The translations under genes were made by a program, and so were the position numbers. Below the pieces are notes generated by a model. The model had not been told where the DNA came from, made no database searches, and saw only the letters and a program-made list of their open reading frames with translations. A stretch of DNA of 64,000 nt from Cryptomeria japonica (taxonomy: Eukaryota; Streptophyta; Pinopsida; Cupressales; Cupressaceae): contig NC_081413.1 in assembly GCF_030272615.1 (NCBI RefSeq), positions 334,034,302-334,098,301 on the forward strand, written 5' to 3'. Below are positions 23,461 through 39,049 of this stretch, one piece after another. Position 1 is the first letter of the stretch. Every line of letters begins with the position of its first letter.

Positions 23461-23520
23461 GAGGGGTCTTGCAGTTGAGCAGACCCGAAGATGTAGCCCA
23501 CTAGGGGTGAACTCCGATAT
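23461..23520 (+). other. Conserved paired-hairpin block in LTR-A
   Basis: GGGTCT (23464-23469) and AGACCC (23481-23486) form a six-pair stem with an 11-base loop. A second, CCC-ACTA-GGG, follows at once in 'gtagcccactaggggtgaactcc'. Both recur at the same relative place in LTR-B (36602) and LTR-C (41913) with stems kept and loop bases changed. Possible RNA structure, termination or processing signal; function unknown. Confidence 0.5.
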
Positions 23521-25293
23521 CAATTTGGTGTTATGTGGTGTTTGTGTTCATCTGGTTCCTTTTTAATTTGCATGTATGGACAACATTATGGTTACAATGT
23601 ATAATGTGGATTAGGTGATATTAATCTTAAAGATATGCATGAAGTTACTAAATGCAGTAATATGGATCATGAAGCATGTAGATTAGCATAATTGAAAGTA
23701 TTCATTAGTTTTTAATGCAATTAAAGTATGTATGGAAATTAGATGCATGACATATGTTTTAATTTAAGATTGGATGTAATGTATGGTTAAATTGCAATGC
23801 ATGAACTTAATCATGTTATCTATATTTTTAACCTATCAAATAAATTTAATCATTGTTTAAATAAAATCATGTCATTAAGTTAGTAACTTATTAGAATAAT
23901 TAGCGAGAGTTGATTTTAGTGTTGAGCCAAGTAATCACATTGGGAAACCCTTTAGGTGTTAGTTAAGTCTTTCATTGTGTAATCGGAGCTTAATGTTAAC
24001 TCAATGTATCTTTATTTTGTTTTAACTTCTAAAAAAATAAAAATTATTTGCACTCTATTCTTGTGTTTTAGTTTTATCCCTTCGGGGTTTCCTGGCAGGG
24101 CATTACAAAGGGTTTGATAAGACACAGTTTGGCTGATTTGGTGCTCCCAAATGTCCATGAGGAGAAGACTGCAATTGCACTTTAGAAAAAGCTTGGTGAT
24201 ATTTATCAAGGGAAATCCTTGGTAAATAAGTTATTCATAAGAAAGAAGTTGTATTCTCTGACAATGAAGGAAGTAGGGTCCATTGCAGATCACATTAATG
24301 CATTCAACATGTTGGTTGCTCAACATAATTTTGTCAGTGAAAAATTGATGATCAAGATAAATGTATGTTATTTTTAAATTCTTTGTCAGAATCATGGGAT
24401 CACCTTGTGATGCCCATTGGAAGCACAACAACCACTTTGAAGATGAAGGATGTGGTCAGTTTATTGTTATCTGAAGAGATGTGAAGGAAATCTTCTGAGA
24501 TGGCTAAGGAATTCCTAGTTACTCATGGTAGAATGATGGAGAAAGGAAAGAAGAAGGATGAGAAGGGTGAGTCCAAGTATCTAAGGAGATATAAGTCTCT
24601 TAGTAAAAAGTTCAAAAGGGAAAATATCGGAACTGTGACAAATTTGGTCATTTGTGAAAAGAGTGCAAGGAGGAGAAGGAAAAGAAACGTAAAAAGGATT
24701 TCTTTAATTTTGACTGATAAATCCTCTCATGATGAAGTGGATTATTTTGTCATAGCCTTGGAAACACATGCATCAAAATATGTGTGGTTGATAGATTCAA
24801 GTTCATTTCCATACGGCCTCTCACAAATGTTGGTTTTTTAAGTATGAAGAGTTTGATGGTGGAAAGGTGTATTTGGATGATGACTCTCACTTGAAGGTTG
24901 TTGGTCATGGAAGAGTTAACATTAGATTACCTGATGGTAGAGTGAAGGGGATTTATGGTGTCTTGCATATACCTAGTTTGGCTTGAAGCATACTTTCAGT
25001 TAGCAAGCTGAGTGATGTGGGTGTGTAGGTTGTTTTCTTATAAGGTGGATGCAAGATGACAAGAGGCTTTATGGGATGTTCATATTGAAACTCTTCATAA
25101 GATAGATGAATGCATGGTTTAGTGAAATAGTGCTTCTGTGAAGTCCAAGAAGAGGGCTTTGGATTCTTCATCATCAACATTAGATCAAGCAAAGGACAAG
25201 ATTGGTGTTTCAACATCTAATGATCATGCTTTCCAAGTACCTAAGGGTGAAAATGCTTTGGAAATGAAGCTCCTAGCTGAGACAACAATGTTA

Positions 25294-26150
25294 TGGAACT
25301 AGAGACTCGGTCACATTGGTGAGAAGGGTCTTAGAGACTTGAAAAATAAAAGCCTTGTTGAAGGCCTTGGTGATTATAATATGGAGTTTGACTTTTGTGA
25401 GCATTGTATTTATAATAAACAACACTATGTTTTTTTTTTCTAGTTCTCATAAGTCTTCTAGGGGTTTGGATTATATTCATTCATATGTGTTTGGTCATGT
25501 TAATGTTCCTTTGATATCTAGATTTGTGTATTTTGTCTCTTTCATAGATGGGTACAATAGAAGGATATTTGTGTATTTCCTCATAAATAAATCTGAATTT
25601 TTTAGTTTCTTTAAGGAGTTAAAATACTTGTTTGAAAACTGGTTTGGTAGAAAAATAATGTAGTGAGTTTTGCTCAACCGAACTTAACAGGTTATGTAAG
25701 GACCACGGGATCAAGAGACATAAGATAACTCCATACACCCCACAAGAAAATAGAGTTGTAAAGAGGATGAATAGAATGTTGTCGGAGAGGGATAGGAGTA
25801 TGCTAAGTGGTGTTCAACTTGAACAAATTTCCTAGGATAAAATTGTAGCCACTGCATGTTATCTGGTTACTAGACCTCCTACTTTGACACTAGTTGAAAA
25901 GACACCCATGGAGGCATGGTCTAGTAAGAAGTCCTCATTGAGAGATCTCAAAGTCTTTGGTTGTGAGGGATATGCACATGTGCTAATTGAGAAAAGATCA
26001 AACTTGGAGAACAAGGCAATTAAGTGTATCTTCATCGGCTATGGTGTCGGTGTGAAGGGCTATAAGCTTTGGGATCCAATTTCAAAGAAGGTGTTCTATA
26101 GTAGAAGTGTGATCTTTCATGAGTTGAAACCTTCTGCTATTGATTTATAG
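25294..26150 (+). pseudogene. Copia2 integrase
   Basis: The zinc finger begins RLGHIGEKGLRDL and CEHCIYNKQ near 25300-25420. The core has HSYVFGHVNV, where the Asp is lost (Val/Phe), and FIDGYNRRIFVYFL. After a shift near 25660 the second Asp region is unclear. Near 25780 MNRMLSER stands in place of the usual VVERMNRT-type segment. The later segment at 25884-26150 is open, with TPMEAWSSKKSSLRDLKVFGCEGYAHV and FIGYGVGVKGYKLWD (quoted in parts). Clearly dead. Confidence 0.82.
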
Positions 26151-26394
26151 CCAAAGAAGGAAGATAAACATATTAAGGAGGTGGTTCAAATTCCTTCTAC
26201 CCATGAGAAAGAAGATCTATGAGCTCTAAGTGGACCTAGTGAGGAGAGCTCAAGTAGATTCAAAAGTTATGAAGAAGTGCAATAACATCAACCTTAAAAA
26301 TTGAGGAAGTCTATCTATGAAAGATAGCGACCTAATAGATATGGTATTTCACCAAAAAATTTTGGATATTCTATGTTGGATTTAAATTGCATAA

Positions 26395-27830
26395 ATTCTT
26401 TGAGTGTTAACATTGATGAACGTAGGATTCTCAAAGAGTATATGGGTATGTGTGATGAAAAATCTTGGATGGAAGTCATGAATGAAGAAATAGTTGCATT
26501 GAAGAATAATGCTACATGGGATCTACTACCTTTGCCTAAAGGATGAAAACATGTTGGATGTAAATGGGTGTTAAAAAAGAAATTGGGTCTAGATGGTAAT
26601 GTTGAGAAGTAAAAGGAACAATTTCTCACAAAGGGGTTTTCTCAAGTGGAGGGAATTGACTATGGTAAAATGTTCTCTCTTGTAGCCAAGTTGACATCCA
26701 TTTGATTCCTGTTATCACTTGCAATAGCTTATGACTTGGAATTCAAGCAGAAGGATGTGAAGATAGTGTTTCTTCACGGCGATTTGGAGGAAGAAATTTG
26801 CATGTCATAGCTAGAGCATTTTGTTGAGAAAGTTAAAGAAAGCCATGTTTGTAAGTTGAAGAGATCTCTATATGGTTTGAAAAAGTCTCCTAGAATGTGA
26901 TATCAAAATTTTGACACCAATGTGTTGTCTTTGGGATTTCAAAGATCTAAATTTGACTATTGTGTGTATTATAAATTTGAAAATGGTCACATTCTTATGA
27001 TAGTCTTGTATGTGGATGATATGTTGTTTATTGGTAATGGTAAAATAATGATTTCAAATTTGAAGTCTTAGTTAGCAACACCATTTGAAATGAAAGATAT
27101 AGGTGCAATGAGATATATTCTTGGGATTGAGATCATTAGAGATAGAGCTAGTGGAGAGATTCAACATGTCAACTTTATGTTAACTTTATGTTGGAGAGAT
27201 TCAACATGTCAACTTGTAGGTAGTTAGTTATTCCAATGTTACAAGGAACGAAGCTTTTTTGTGGAGGATTGTTCAAAATCTCCTACCAAGTTGAAGAACA
27301 TGTATAGAGTACCTTATGTGAGTGTTGTTGGTAGCTTGATGTATTCTATGGCCTATACAAGGCCAAACATTGCCCAAGTAGTGGGAGTCCTTAGTCGGTA
27401 TGTGGATAATCTTGGTAGGGTACACTAGGATGTGGTTAAGAGAGTGTCCAAGTATTCCTTGTGTTTTCATGATTATCCTATTGGACCTTGTCATTCAATT
27501 TGCATTCATGGACATGTGGATTCAGATTGGGCAGGTGACATTGACAGCCAAAGATCCACCAGTGGATATGTTTTCATGATGTTTGGTGGTACAGTGAGTT
27601 GGATGAGAAAGAAAGAAGTTATAGTCATTTTGTCCAGCACAAAAGCAGAGTACATCACAACTACTCATGCTTGTAAGGAAGCCATTTGGCTTAAAAGATT
27701 GTGTCTAGATGTTGGTTTTATGCAGGAAAGATTACTATATGTTGTGACAACCAAAGTGCTATTTGTTTAGCGAAGAATTCTACTTTCCATGCTAGAACAA
27801 AGCATATTGTTGTTTAATTTCATTTTGTTT
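26395..27830 (+). pseudogene. Copia2 reverse transcriptase and RNase H
   Basis: RT pieces: KSWMEVMNEEIVALKNNATW, CKWVLKKKLG, KDVKIVFLHGDLEEEI (the first catalytic Asp of QKDVK is kept), CKLKRSLYGLKKSP and the active site LYVDDMLFIG near 27010. Near 27160-27215 a phrase of about 20 bases, 'ggagagattcaacatgtcaa', is duplicated. RNase H follows, open from 27432: HVDSDWAGDIDSQRSTSGY, SSTKAEYITTTHACKEAIWL. At least eight stops. It shows this copy belongs to Copia and reads rightward. Confidence 0.87.
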
Positions 27831-28041
27831 GTGATATGGTGGAAGATGGAAAAGTGAAGTCAGAGAAAGCTGATAGTTTGGTGAATGTTGTAGATGTATA
27901 AAAAAGCCAGTGAGCACTAAGAAGTTCAAATGGTGTGTTAGTTGTATGGGCCTTGGGGCCTTGAGCAGATGATAGAGTCTTTTGACTCTTGAAAGGTTTT
28001 CGACAAGCAAGAGAATGTTGGGATTAAGGTGTCTCAACCTT

Positions 28042-31582
<3,541 letters not shown>

Positions 31583-32053
31583 ACATTAGAGTTCAAACAT
31601 GCTTATTTAATAATTTATTTTATTGTCACCCACTGTGGAAGTCCTAAATTTAGGGAACTAGTGTCATAGGCTGTTATGTTGAGACTATTGCAATTTCTAT
31701 TATGATATGATGGTTTCTAGTTTGTTGGAAGAGTCGTGGAGAATTATTTTTTGCCAACTTGTATATATGGTGGAGTTCACTTTCGACAACTAGTGTGAGG
31801 TAGGTGTTGTGTATGGCAAGGTGATTGTTATGGATGAGTTATGCATTGTTGCATTGGAAGTTGCTATGTGCAACATGTCATGGGTTTATCAAGTTGTTGT
31901 TTATGACACCACATGCCTCTTTGGTGTTTCAGTTAGGCCGCATCTTGACGTTATAGATATAGGGCCAAATATAGCCCCTAGAAATTGAAAGGAGGGGCCG
32001 CTTGGGGTATGGGGCCTTGAGAGCACTAATTCTGCCTCTCTCATGTTGATCTT

Positions 32054-32061
32054 TATAAATA
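32054..32061 (+). promoter_or_regulatory. TATA box of the Copia2 3' LTR
   Basis: TATAAATA, aligned with 19331-19338 in the 5' LTR. In an active element this copy would drive read-through into the right flank. Confidence 0.55.
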
Positions 32062-32428
32062 TGTGGCTTCTTTGTGTATTTACAAGTATGATATATTGGA
32101 TATCTTCTAAGAATCTTTAATGTGTTAAATATTTTCTAGAATTCTAAGTTGTTGTCTACAATCTTGAAGAGCATTGGCTTTAGGCATTGTATTGTAATTG
32201 TTGGTGTTGTTGATAATACAATTTAGTCTAGCTTTTGGAGTTTGATTTTTTTTCCAAAAGAGTTTTGTCACATAAATCTCGTGTTGTAATTTTATTTGTT
32301 TAAATATGATTTTATATGTTTATCTAATGTGTAATTGTTTACGATTTTTAAGAAACTTTTGCACCATATCTCCTATTAGATTTAGCATTTGGAAGAGTTA
32401 TTATGCACTTTGGCTTCCTTTTAATTTA

Positions 32429-33081
32429 AACCTATGGTGATTATGTGAACATATTTTCTTGATGCCTGTGGACCATATATGAATATAAGTTGAATATTTC
32501 CAACACTACTTTTTAAAAGTTGGATCTTAAAAAATTTGCAACTCATATTATTCTTGTAAACATCTATGCAAAGTAAGAGAAACAAACTTGGAAAATGAAT
32601 GATAGTAGTGTGATTTCGGATTCAAGTAAAATACTTTAGTTGGAAGTGCTCTAGTAAACTTGCATGCAAAATTTGGAAACAAAGATAAAGTAGGATAATA
32701 ATTTTGACAAAGAAATATTATCTCAAGGAATAAAATGATCATAAAATGCTAAAAGCATATATGTTCCACATTGGTAGGTGGAACTCAAATTATACAACCT
32801 TTGCCAACATCATCATTAGTTGTACCAAATAGGAATTTTTAAAAATAAAGTATGAATATCTAACATATCATGACAAAACAATGTCTCAAGGCAATATGGA
32901 CGCATAAAATGAAATGATTGCAGGCTTCGCATAAAGATACACTAAAAAGTATATAAAAACTTTTAAAACAAACACAATTTGTAGAGGAAAACTATAATTT
33001 ATAACCACTACTAGCATCCTCATAGATGGGAAACAAGGGGATGAAATTATTATAGGATATACATAAACTATTTTGTAATGA
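32429..33081. other. AT-rich gap with no recognised feature
   Basis: Between Copia2 and LTR-B. No frame, LTR end, tandem repeat or RNA gene could be supported on either strand. Likely old, decayed repeat DNA that received both neighbours. Confidence 0.5.
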
Positions 33082-34329
33082 GAAAATGTAGTACCCCTAC
33101 CGTAATCGATTTCTAACCTCGGTTTAATCTTGATTAGTTAATCGTAATATTATGTTATAGTCAGATGTTGATTTTACGCATAGCTATTGATATGGTTCTC
33201 ACACTAGTTTTATGCTGGTTGTTTAGTGTTCTTATTTCATGGTATTACATCGAGCTAACGCATTCATTAAGTTATTATATATGTATGCATGTATGATCGT
33301 TGGTTGCAGGAGATTTCAGGTACGAAGTCGCATGAGTGCGAGGTTCGTCGTCACTTGGTTTTGCAGGTTTGAGCATACCTTTTAATCCTTAGAGTTGGAT
33401 TAGGTGGTCGTAAGACCCTAGTTGACCTTATTCGTGCTCCAAGGAGCATCGCCAGTCGTCGTCGGTAATCCCTCTTTTGTTTGGGTTTGCGAGTCGTCTG
33501 TTTGGTTGACCTTCTCGATTTGCGTGCTTGGTGTGTTTGGTTAATTGATGAATTAGTCCTTAGTAATTCTCTTTATTGAATATATGCGTTTGTGCATTGA
33601 GGATTAATGGATTAAATTAATCAGGTATTCGTTATGCGATTTTCGTTGTTAATGAATTGCCTGTTTCAAATTGGGAGTGAGTTCGATTTAAATGACTGAT
33701 TTTGAATATTAATGCATTTATATATGCTGTGGAAAAGAAAGTTTTAGATTTTATCGCCATAAAGTTAATTGCATTCTGTTGGCGTTTATAATTTGAAAGA
33801 TTAAATTTGTTTAAATGAGGAAATCGATTTTTTTAATTGAAAAAGCAAGTTATATTGTTGATATTGTTGAAAAGAATTAATTTTTGAGTATTTTTTTTTA
33901 AATAAAAGTTTTTATTCCAAAAATGGAATTCTTGGGTCAACTCTTCCATATAACCCAAATTTGGGGAAATTGGAATGGATGGACATTTTGGAGAAAATTT
34001 TTGGTGGAAAAGATTTTGGAATGAAATTGGGGGTTTTGAGAAGGAATGATGCTGGATCTGGCCGGTGGGCTCTCCTTCAGCCATTCCAGGATTGCGTATT
34101 AAGGTAGGAATTCTGAATTTGTTATTGAAAAATCATTTGATTGTCCATTTGAGTTTGGCTGGAGATTTTAAATTGAGATGTGTTTTCATCATTGCTATTT
34201 GGGGGTTTGAATCCCTTTGTTATTGGGAAGGAGGAAAATCACCCAAGAACTTGAACCGAACCAGTCCCTTTTAAACCGAATTTTTTTTATTGATTCGAAA
34301 TTGCTTATCAAATTGGGTGATGGGCGTTT

Positions 34330-34600
34330 GTTTAGTTTTCGGACTGGGTGTTTTAAAGGAAATATATTTATTTAAAAAAAACCCGGGCTGTGCGTTTTGT
34401 TTTACTCCACCTGGGCGTTTTAATCAAATTTGTTTTTTATTAAAGTTCATACTGGGAATGTAACCGGACTGTGTGTTTTTTTTTTATTAGCAAAATATTA
34501 TAAAAATTCCGAACTGTGTGTTCGAAGAAAGTTTCAAATGCTGGTGTTCGAACCTGGGCGTATTTGTTTTTTTTTGTTCGGACTGTGTTTTGGGGATGGG
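34330..34600. repeat. Dispersed 'cggactgtgtgttt' repeats in LTR-B
   Basis: Variants of CGGACTGTGTGTTTT occur about six times: 'cggactgggtgtttt', 'cgggctgtgcgtttt', 'cacctgggcgtttt', 'cggactgtgtgttt', 'cgaactgtgtgttc', 'cggactgtgtttt'. They are spaced 35-60 bases apart and separated by T-rich or A-rich DNA. They lead directly into the GC-rich block. Confidence 0.6.
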
Positions 34601-34840
34601 AGGCGGGGAGCGGAGCTCCACCCGCTCCCTCCCCTCTCCACCGCTCGCACCCCCTTCGTTCCCCGCTCGTCCCCCTGGTTCCTTCCCCCGCCTTTCGTTG
34701 GTGTTAGGGCCTCCGGCCGCGGCTCACTGCAGTGGCCGCAGGGCGCCGCGGGCCTGCAGGCACCGCAGCGGCGCCGCCGCTTGGGCAATGCCCTGCGGTT
34801 AGGGTTAGGGCATAGCCCGCCCTCGCCGCTAAGGGTTAGA
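34600..34840. other. GC-rich island inside LTR-B
   Basis: About 240 bases are strongly GC-rich in otherwise AT-rich DNA, with 'ggaggcggggagcgg', pyrimidine runs and 'gcaccgcagcggcgccgccg'. Frames are open on both strands through high GC only; their P/R/A-rich products are not genes. A similar texture occurs in the gypsy element (45825-46010) and the Copia3 LTR (42893-42970). Confidence 0.8.
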
Positions 34841-36601
34841 ATGCATCTTTTCGTTTTAAACATAGTTTTTAAAAAAAACGTAGTTTGTTTTAAAGGTCGT
34901 TTTTAATGCGTTTTTTTTTTATGTTTTAAATCAGTTTATAAAATGATTTTTTTAAAATGTATTTTCTTCTATCATTCAAAAAGAAAAACATATGATATTT
35001 TATATCATTTTAATGATAGTTATTTTAATGCTAGGTATAATTAGAATTGCAAGTGCGATTAAGGTATTATTGCTTAAAAACATAATAGAGAATAATCTGT
35101 TATTGGGAAATCGTTTTAATACGATGGAATTACTATTGATGATGTTAAATGCTATATAAGAACATATAAGTTGAGTAATTGAAAAGTAAGTGATATATTT
35201 GTCGTGGGTGTTTGAATTTAAACGATATGCCTTGGAAGTGACTATCTCCATTTAGATTCTCTTTCTGCATTTTTATTTTCGTAATCCGTATTATGTAACT
35301 GGAATTGAAATTATGAATCTGTAGAGATTGAATTTAGACCAGTATGTTAATGACATTTTGGAATGGAGATTAATTATCTTATTTTAATTGTTTAATGGTT
35401 GTCTGAATTTGATTGATATGAATTGGTTAAAACTCATTACGGCTTTATATGCCTGTTCGATGCTTGAACCTTAGGAGTTGGAAAACCAAGAACAACTTAT
35501 CCCTAGTTGAGGTAGATAACTGAAATCTGTTTTAGATCATGTAGAAAACTTGATCGATTGTAATGATTAAATCAATTTGAGGAATATTGTCTTTTCTGAT
35601 TATTGCCTTGCGAGTTTAATTGCTGTATTCGCCTTTAATTATGAAATGGAATGTTTTGCTTTATTTAGTAGGACCCTGTCGTATGGATGATTTGGTGTTC
35701 CTGTTCCAGTCCTCGATTCCGAGTTGACTATTGTATGGTGGTAGTGTCGTTTTGATCATATCCTCCTTGTGTGTGAGTCGAATGATGATTGTGGTTGACC
35801 GTTGTTGGTCGGGTCTCTAGTTAGAGTACCGTCAGTAAGTGTTCATCTTTGAGTCGTGTTTGACCAGATGATTGTTCTTCTTCTTGAACTCCGTTCGTTT
35901 GACCATGTGTATTCCTTGGTTTTGAGTTCGTTTGAGTTTCGTCTAGTGTCGTATGGGAAAGTGGCTTTCGATTGGGGGCCGCGCCCAAAGTGGCTGCTGG
36001 GTAACCCGTCGAAAGTGAGTCTAATAAGTGATAACCTAAATAGATTAGAATATAATTTATAAATAAGATAATGTGCCTCACACATGGGACGAGTGCTAGC
36101 ATAGACTCGACATGCTGTGAGAAGGCCTGAAATGGCAAACCACCTTCCTTGTCTTCACGAGAGGATGTGTGGGTCCACATGAGGCTTGGATGGGCCGGAA
36201 GTTCGGATTAGGTTGCCAGGGTTACCAGTGTATGGGCCGGGACCTATGAAGACTTGCCATGGTATCCATACCAGGTTGTGTGATGACACTTGTCCCTACG
36301 TTCGCTGGTGTGTTGTCGTCTTGTCCTGTTTTGAGTACCTTTGTGAGTCATCCTTTGTCTCTGCCCTTGTGAGTGTCGGTTTCATGTTAGACCCTGGGGT
36401 GGTGATGGCTCAGTTTTATAGATGCTCTCTTGGACCTCTTGTATTAGCTTGGATTATGTTCGGCTGGATCCTGTTCTTTTTAAGGATCGTTTATGTATTA
36501 TTGACCGATGTGGTCATTTGTATATTGCTTATGTATCGCCTTGACGGCTGGATAGTACTTGGTGTAACCTCTTGTACTCTTAACTTTATTAATTATCAGA
36601 G

Positions 36602-36665
36602 GGGTCTTGCAGTTGCGCAGACCCAGAGATGTAGCCCTTTAGGGGTGAACTCCGAGATCATTATG
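36602..36665 (+). other. Conserved paired-hairpin block in LTR-B
   Basis: GGGTCT (36602-36607), an 11-base loop, AGACCC (36619-36624), then CCC-TTTA-GGG in 'gtagccctttaggggtgaactcc'. Stems are identical to LTR-A and LTR-C while loop bases differ, even though LTR-B is otherwise diverged. Confidence 0.5.
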
Positions 36666-37546
36666 GTGTTATGTGATGTATTCTTTTATGTTTCCTTTAA
36701 TCAGCTTTATCATGTATGTTTAACTTATGTTAGAATGGTTAAGTGGATAATTGGAATTAACTATTAATGCTTATATTCAGTCTATCTTGAATGCCTTGTT
36801 GATCGAATGCATAATTGGTTGAGATGCGATTTATCGTAATGCATGTGTGAAATCGTCCTTTTAATGCAATAAGTTAGAATATGAATGAATGTAACTTAGA
36901 GTAATGAATTATACTCAGTTGTTGTTAAGGAGTTTAAATATGCTTGGAAAGATCTCTTATGTTATGATGAAATCCCAGTGTATTAGAATGTTAGATGTAT
37001 GGTTTGTAATTTTAATTGAAAAGCTTGAATGAGGTTGATGAATGGATCTTAATGGATGAATCTTTGTTGTGATTTATATTTCCGTCCTTTGAAAGAAATT
37101 ATCCTGTTTATGAATTATCTCGTTATTAAAATAATCAGCTTAATGGATTAATTGTGTGAGTTAAATGAATTGTGAAATTTAAGTAATCTCGTTGGGAAAC
37201 TCTCTAGGTGTTAGTTGAAGTCTTCCGCTATGCAATCTAAATCTTTGGTATCTTGTTGCATCTTATGTGTTGTAACTTTAAAAAAAAAATTTGCACTCTA
37301 TTCTTGTAATTTTGGCTTTTCCCTTCGGGGTTTCCTGGCGGGGCATTAAAGAAAATATTTAAGACATTTTAGTGCAAACAAAAGACAACAAGGGTGACAA
37401 GCAAGAAATTTTAAGAAGTGTTTTTTAGGCAAATGTTTTTTATTGATAGCTATAGTGAAATTTTATGCAAAAATGTCGTATGGTATTAGGGGTGTGACTT
37501 CATCTCAGTTCTTTAGTGCATGTTTCTGAAATGTCAAACATAAATT

Positions 37547-38392
37547 TGGGGTGTATTAGCATTCAAGACTTTGGGGAAAGAATGACAGATGGGAAAAGCT
37601 ATCCAACGACACAAAGTGTTGGATAGTGGATTAGCACATGTTGTAGGATACCCTAAACTAGTCTTAGAATATATGAAAGTGTATAATCCTAAAATTTGAA
37701 AGGTGAAGGTTGTTGATGATACATTAGTGGTAAAGCTTGATTTACTTTCCCCTGGTATTATATTCATATTTTTTTGTTACAGATCAATTCATAGATAACA
37801 AAGAGTATGCATAATAGTATTTTACCAAGAATAAAGCTCAATACCTCAATACATAGCAAAAAAATAGTTTTTGACACCTAAAAAGGAAAAATCATAGTTA
37901 CCAAAGTCACTTCATAGATCTATGTTTATGGAAAACATTTCTAATATGGTGGTACTCTTAAATAGGTTAGTGGGAAGTAAGAATTCTAATAATTTTGAAG
38001 ATTCAATATATCTATTTATCACCATTGTATGAGAAGATCATAGAGTTTATATTAGGTTGGGATGTAATTGGCATTAAAGATGATGGATCAGATTTGATAA
38101 ATCCCTTCTAATTTGAAAAGACCCACTTGTGCTACCATAGCCACCCATTAATTTTTTAAATCAAAAGTTGAATGCTTTAGATGAGAGAACATCTTATATT
38201 ATCACAAGAACAAAAGAATGGGTTAAGAATAAATTCTTCCAAGCTGCAAGTAAAGATAGCTCTTCAAAGAAGAGAAATAATGGTCACGAGGGTTCATCTT
38301 CCACTATTCTACAAATTTCTACCTCAGCTAGAAATTCACAACAAATTGCTCAAGGGATGGCAATGATGATGAAGACTCAAACAAAAGAGTAA
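37547..38392 (+). pseudogene. Unidentified decayed reading frame between LTR-B and LTR-C
   Basis: From 37547 a frame of ~80 codons reads VLAFKTLGKE, then a stop, QMGKAIQRHKVLDSGLAHVV, GYPKLVLEYMKVYNPKI, a stop, and KVKVVDDTLVVKLDLLSPG. Both stops are TGA where Trp (TGG) would fit. Another frame at 37909-38060 reads SLHRSMFMENISNMVVLLNR and LVGSKNSNNFEDSIYLFI. A third is open at 38168-38392 with a Ser/Lys/Asn-rich tail. Together this looks like one protein-coding frame broken by shifts, of the sort carried by plant repeats. I cannot name it. The rest of 37356-38652 shows nothing else. Confidence 0.4.
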
Positions 38393-38872
38393 ATCTTGCA
38401 AGGGCATCTAAGAATGATCCAAAGGTAAAGAAAAGAAGGTCAAAGTTAAAGGAAAATACATTGAATCCATTCCAAGAAGTTGTAGAGGAAAGAGAATATT
38501 TAGTTTCTCAACAATCTCCTAGTATGAAAGAGAAAATTCCCTCTATCTCGCCCTCTACTATCATCTGATCACCTCTTGATGATTTGACTCCTCTTGAGAT
38601 GCGAGTTGGGGATACCCCAATGATGAAGTTTCTTTTTCCATTTGTCCCTAATTGTAGTACCCCTGCCCTAATCAGACTTTTTAAACCTAGTTTGACCTTG
38701 GTTGACTTTTTAAGTGGCTTTCTTGGATGGTTGATTTACCATGTTGTGATGTTATAGTCAAGTATTATGCTTGAGGTGTGTACTAGTAAATGTTGATTAC
38801 ACATTGATTCTTATTTATGATTAGTTGTTCTTATGATTCATGTTATTAACCCTGGGCTAACACTTTCATTGA

Positions 38873-38994
38873 ATATATATATATATATAGATATATATAT
38901 ATATATATGTATATATGTATATATATATATACATATATATATAGATATATATATACATATATATATATATATACACACATACACACACACACAC

Positions 38995-39029
<35 letters not shown>

Positions 39030-39049
39030 TGTATGTATGCATGCATGTA
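38873..39049. repeat. Compound TA/CA/TATG microsatellite in LTR-C
   Basis: (TA)n with scattered G and C, then (CA)n, then about ten GTAT units, ending 'gcatgcatgtatgg'. LTR-A (20203-20225) and LTR-B (33275-33293) have only a short 'atatgtatgcatgtatg' at the same site, so the array grew here. The YIYIY and CMYVCMYV open frames are artefacts. Confidence 0.93.

Larger units (their letters stand above)
19986..24107 (+). mobile_element. Solo LTR-A, 4,122 bp, TGTAGTACCCC family
   Basis: It begins TGTAGTACCCCTGCTCTAA and ends GGCAGGGCATTACA. AAGGG at 19981-19985 and 24108-24112 is a perfect 5-bp duplication, and gag reads on across the joined ends. Nothing inside looks like gag or pol. I see no second copy of the left end within it, so it is a single LTR unit: a solo LTR of a family with ~4-kb LTRs, or a non-autonomous unit. 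Blocks shared with LTR-B and LTR-C include 'gagtgggggtcgtgcccaaag' and a hairpin block near 23461. A hairpin array lies at 21567-21759. Confidence 0.92.
19808..24841 (+). pseudogene. Copia2 gag and protease start, split by LTR-A
   Basis: The frame starts MTSTSSKIEMDKF at 19808, with NFESWKLKLEDMLMDKYLW, a Copia gag start, then stops. LTR-A interrupts it at 19985. Gag resumes at 24108 (LADLVLPNVHEEKTAIAL, RKKLYSLTMKEVGS, SIADHINAFNMLV) with several stops, and opens again at 24500-24841 (MAKEFLVTHGRMMEKGKKKDE). The zinc knuckle is only a remnant. The frame ends with WLIDSSSFPY, the degenerate protease site (normally W-x-x-D-S-G-A-S). Inactive. Confidence 0.8.
33087..37350 (+). mobile_element. 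Solo LTR-B, 4,264 bp, TGTAGTACCCC family
   Basis: Begins TGTAGTACCCCTACCGTAATCG and ends GGCGGGGCATTAAA (the usual ATTACA with one change). GAAAA at 33082-33086 and 37351-37355 is a perfect duplication. It is a more diverged subfamily than LTR-A and LTR-C but keeps the same order of blocks: a start region, 'gtatgcatgtatg', 'cttgcaggt/gagatt', an AT-rich middle, 'gtggctttcgattgggggccg', and the paired hairpins at 36602. A GC-rich insert (34600-34840) is unique to it. No gag or pol. Confidence 0.92.

Noticed and set aside
34430-34906. Several overlapping P/R/A-rich open frames in LTR-B
   Set aside because: High GC removes stop codons in every frame; no domain, and both strands are open equally.
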